From positions 1 through 64,000 of the forward strand of contig NW_026516330.1 in NCBI RefSeq assembly GCF_025602895.1: a DNA stretch of 64,000 nucleotides. The letters are read 5' to 3'. The stretch comes from Polychytrium aggregatum (taxonomy: Eukaryota; Chytridiomycota; Chytridiomycetes; Polychytriales). Every line of letters begins with the position of its first letter. Within the stretch, counting starts at the first letter, position 1. The notes beneath the pieces were generated by a model. It searched no databases and was not told the origin of the DNA. It was given only the letters and a program-made list of their open reading frames with translations. Shown piece after piece: positions 61,315 to 64,000 of the stretch. The position numbers and the translations under genes were made by a program.

Positions 61315-63326
61315 ATGCCGACGTACAGGGACTACTTTCTCGAGGTCTTGCAGCACCCCAGCCGTGCTCGCAGCTGTGGATGGGGCGATAGCTCGGACTT
61401 TAGGCCAATAGATCCGCCAAGCATCCTGCAGCTTTTCGCCAGGACGCCCGACGGCCGGATCCTGAAGAGGTACTATGGGAAGCGCTCATCCTTCGTGGCT
61501 GCATCCGTACGCTTCATCGACGTTGGTTTGAGCTGGCCAGCGACGTGTAAGCGGCGATTGGCACGGCCCCGGACACCAGTGCGGGGGCAGACCAGCCCAA
61601 AAGCAGGCAGCTATTGCGAGGAAGGGAGAGAGAGAGGGAAGGAAGGAAGAAAGGACAGCAAATAAGCACGAGCGAGCGTTTGATCGCCCAACTTCGGCCA
61701 CACTGCAAGCCCAGCACGCTCATTCCAGGCATCCAGGAGGAGGGCTCCTTGGTTCCCGGGGCCCCGTGCGGCAAAGCCCGCATTCATCGACAGGCCCGCC
61801 TGCATTTCACTGATCACATATCTGCCCGGATACTCAACAACGGTAATGCAGCCCGAGAGACATCTATGAAGCCATCAATTTTGTCGTGCACGTCAAGTTG
61901 TGGTCTAACGAAGGCGATCGCGACCAGAGCTTCACACCCAAGCCGATATCCCGACGAGGACGAAAACCCAACAAAGCCAAGCTCCAGTCGCTGATGCTGC
62001 TGCAGGCGCCACCTGTTGTGTATGATGCGATGCCGAAGCCCCGGATCGCGGAAAAATCCGAGGAGCTCGAAGACCACGACGATCCTGAGGGGCCCGATGA
62101 GCTCGGGGAGCACGGCATGACGGAGGACGTGATAGCGCCGTCGCAGCGCAGCGGCTCAACAGGAGCATCGTCGACATCCGTGACGACTCCAGCGATAGCC
62201 TCGGCAGCATCGGTATCCGCAGCAGCAACGGCAGCAGGATTAGCATCAGCGTCAACATCGACCCCGCCGGTGGCATCCATGACTAGGGCAGTAGCAGCCG
62301 CAGCCCCAGCCGCTGTGTCGTCACCTCTCGGGGTGGCATCGATATCGCCTACCACGACAATACCGCCTATGGCAGGCCCACCTCCGCTCCATATGGCGCT
62401 GTTCGGAAACCTGGTATCGCAGTCGTACTTTTTGACCGGAATGAACGAGGAACGAGGGGTGTTTTTCATTTTCGATCAAATCTGCCTCCGCGTCGAGGGC
62501 CGGTACCGGCTCAAGTTCTTTCTCAACGATGTCTTCCACAGGTGAGGGCCTGAGCGTTATTTGCACGTCGGACATCGGCTCCGTCTGGGAGGATCCAAAG
62601 GGGAGCCTTCAGTCGCCGGCTGCAGCAGCTTGGGGGAGGGATAGCAGGCCATACCGCATGCGAAAGTTTGCAGCCTGTGGCATCACAGAGTCTGGAGGGG
62701 CAAAGGGAGCCTACGAAGCGGGATTGCGCCTGACCAAGGGGGGAAGAGCGAGCAGCGTCTTGACCCGAAGGAGATGGGCCAGAGTCAACGTCGATGGCAG
62801 CGAGCTGCAGAGAATGGCCGGACGGGAGGGCCTCGGACAGGCCCTTGGCTGGTAGTTTTGTACCTTCGACCTGCATATATAGCGGTTGCGAGTGGCTGTT
62901 CTTTGGTGTATTTGTGGGGCTGGAGACTGTGGACGACCCAACGCAGCGCTGTGATTGTTGGGCTTGGAGCGAGCAGGACCGAGAGCCGAAATCGCCGCGA
63001 CCTGGTTGTCAACGGCGAGCCGGACAGCAATGGCCCATCCCCGACAGAGAACCACACGTGCACATGCAGGCTAACTGACCTCTCTGCTTCCGTTCTAATG
63101 CCCCGGAACTGCCCCACGGGTACCGGTGCAATGCAATCTGTATCTGCGACGCTCTTCGGGATCCGCCAGCCAAGAAATCCGGTGCGGGGCACCCGCACTT
63201 GCCTCGGTTCTCAGCGACCCGTTCACCTCCTACAGCTGGAAGCGATTCCCAGGAATGCAGCGTGAGTACCACAACGACCTCTTCAGCAATCTTTTGTGTC
63301 AGCGGGCATGCCTCACGCTGTCCTGA
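61315..63326 (+). CDS. Velvet-domain regulator (VosA/VelB family), multi-exon
   Basis: The first exon gives YFLEVLQHPSRARSCGWGD then FRPIDPPSILQLFARTPDG (61325-61470), the signature start of the velvet domain. An exon from about 61860 gives INFVVHVKLWSNEGDRDQSF. A long low-complexity Ala/Ser/Thr/Pro stretch follows (62030-62390), and then MALFGNLVSQSYFLTG and FFIFDQICLRVEGRYRLKFF (62390-62520). The last exon gives SVLSDPFTSYSWKRFPGM (63205-63260) and ends at the TGA 63324-63326. Velvet proteins bind DNA as homo- or heterodimers and control spore formation and secondary metabolism in fungi. Which member this is cannot be told; the insertion within the domain recalls VelB/VosA types. The start at 61315 is the first ATG in frame, but an upstream exon is possible. 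Confidence 0.88.
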
Positions 63327-64000
63327 TCGGGGCAGGTGCAACTGTGTATCGGATGGCTCCTGCTTGACGGGCGTCGTCGGTGGTGCACCAACGGTTCCTG
63401 CGTCATTCTGGGCTACAAGTTCGCCGGATCGGGTGAGGGCGGTGCGCTGCTGGGTGGCCACTTGGCGAGGCATGAAGTGCTTCTGCAGGCATCCCCCCCC
63501 CAAGAGCATTCTGCGGTCGATGCTGGTGGTTGTGACAGCAAATCCGAATCGGTGGCCGTGGCGGCTTTGTCCGGCCTTAAGGCACCAGAACCGAGGCTCT
63601 GGCTACTCGGGCGCGTGGCTCAACCGCGACCGCAGTATGCGGACCTCCCGGCTCCCAGCGGACATGCGACCTAATGCAAAACCGTTCTTCCGCTCGTGCA
63701 CCCTCACCATGGTTTGCGCTCTCCACGACTGGCTCCTGTGCTGCGCCGCATTCTCCCACTGGCCGCAACCGCCGATGCCGTCTTCACCAACGAACTCGCT
63801 GCCCTTGGCCATCGGAAAAATGCGGCTCCCACGCTCGCCTGCTGACGAATCGTCGCCCCGTGCACCTCGGCGCAATATCCGTCTCGGTGGCGCTCCCGTA
63901 CCAAACCGACGGAATAACCTGCCTTCTCCGTGCATCAATGTCCGCCCGGCTGGCACTCGCACTCTCACTCGCACCCACACCTCCACCCGCCCTCACGCAC
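63327..64000. other. Downstream edge, no gene recognised
   Basis: After the velvet stop there is a C homopolymer near 63490 and GC-rich DNA with overlapping open frames on both strands. A minus-strand frame at 63986-63603 reaches close to the window edge but shows no domain. Confidence 0.4.

Overview
The window reads as nuclear DNA of a zoosporic (chytrid-like) fungus. Genes are dense and rich in short spliceosomal introns (GT...AG, with a recurring GCTAAC branch-site motif). A velvet-domain factor, an external-type NADH dehydrogenase and Mam33 point to fungi. A kinesin-10 chromokinesin and an LRRC45-type centrosome/basal-body protein, both usually lost from fungi without flagella, point to a lineage that still makes centrioles. 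The species assignment is inference. Gene models below were assembled by eye from conserved protein blocks and splice sites, so internal exon edges are approximate unless stated.

Layout. 0.8-8.3 kb (+): MEMO1 family protein, then a KIF22/Kid-type kinesin with a C-terminal helix-hairpin-helix. 9.0-11.5 kb (-): Lunapark. 11.5-13.3 kb: no gene recognised. 13.3-24.3 kb (+): COP9 signalosome subunit 7, an NSUN6-type RNA m5C methyltransferase, and an ELYS-type nucleoporin. 24.9-26.4 kb (-): Mam33/p32. 28.2-36.0 kb (+): a 2,461-residue repeat protein with an N-terminal PH-like domain and six almost identical tandem units. 36.7-39.5 kb (-): DEAD-box helicase Dbp8/DDX49. 39.8-40.5 kb (+): small single-pass membrane protein with a Glu-Pro tail. 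41.7-42.1 kb (-): small membrane protein resembling selenoprotein K. 42.3-43.8 kb (+): AARSD1-type alanyl-tRNA editing protein. 44.5-48.3 kb (-): type II NADH dehydrogenase. 49.6-59.1 kb (+): LRRC45 homologue, split by a complete LTR retrotransposon. 61.3-63.3 kb (+): velvet-domain protein.

The mobile element (50178-56093) is a Ty3/Gypsy chromovirus. It sits antisense in an LRRC45 intron, has two 385-bp LTRs that read as identical, and is flanked by a 5-bp CATAT target duplication. Its gag and pol lie in different frames. They are joined by a textbook -1 frameshift signal: GGGAAAC, an 8-nt spacer, and an 11-bp perfect hairpin that contains the gag stop. Next to its upstream LTR is an 11-nt sequence exactly complementary to a stretch inside the LTR about 34 bp past a TATA box. 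That arrangement is expected of a self-priming (Tf1/sushi-like) element rather than a tRNA-primed one.

The most unusual host gene is the repeat protein at 28-36 kb. Its five-exon model keeps phase throughout. It combines a PH-like domain, ten copies of a beta-rich module and about thirteen Gly/Ala-zipper hydrophobic segments. The DNA of its units is so similar that recent expansion or gene conversion is likely. The genes in the window do not form one pathway; they are mostly conserved housekeeping loci.
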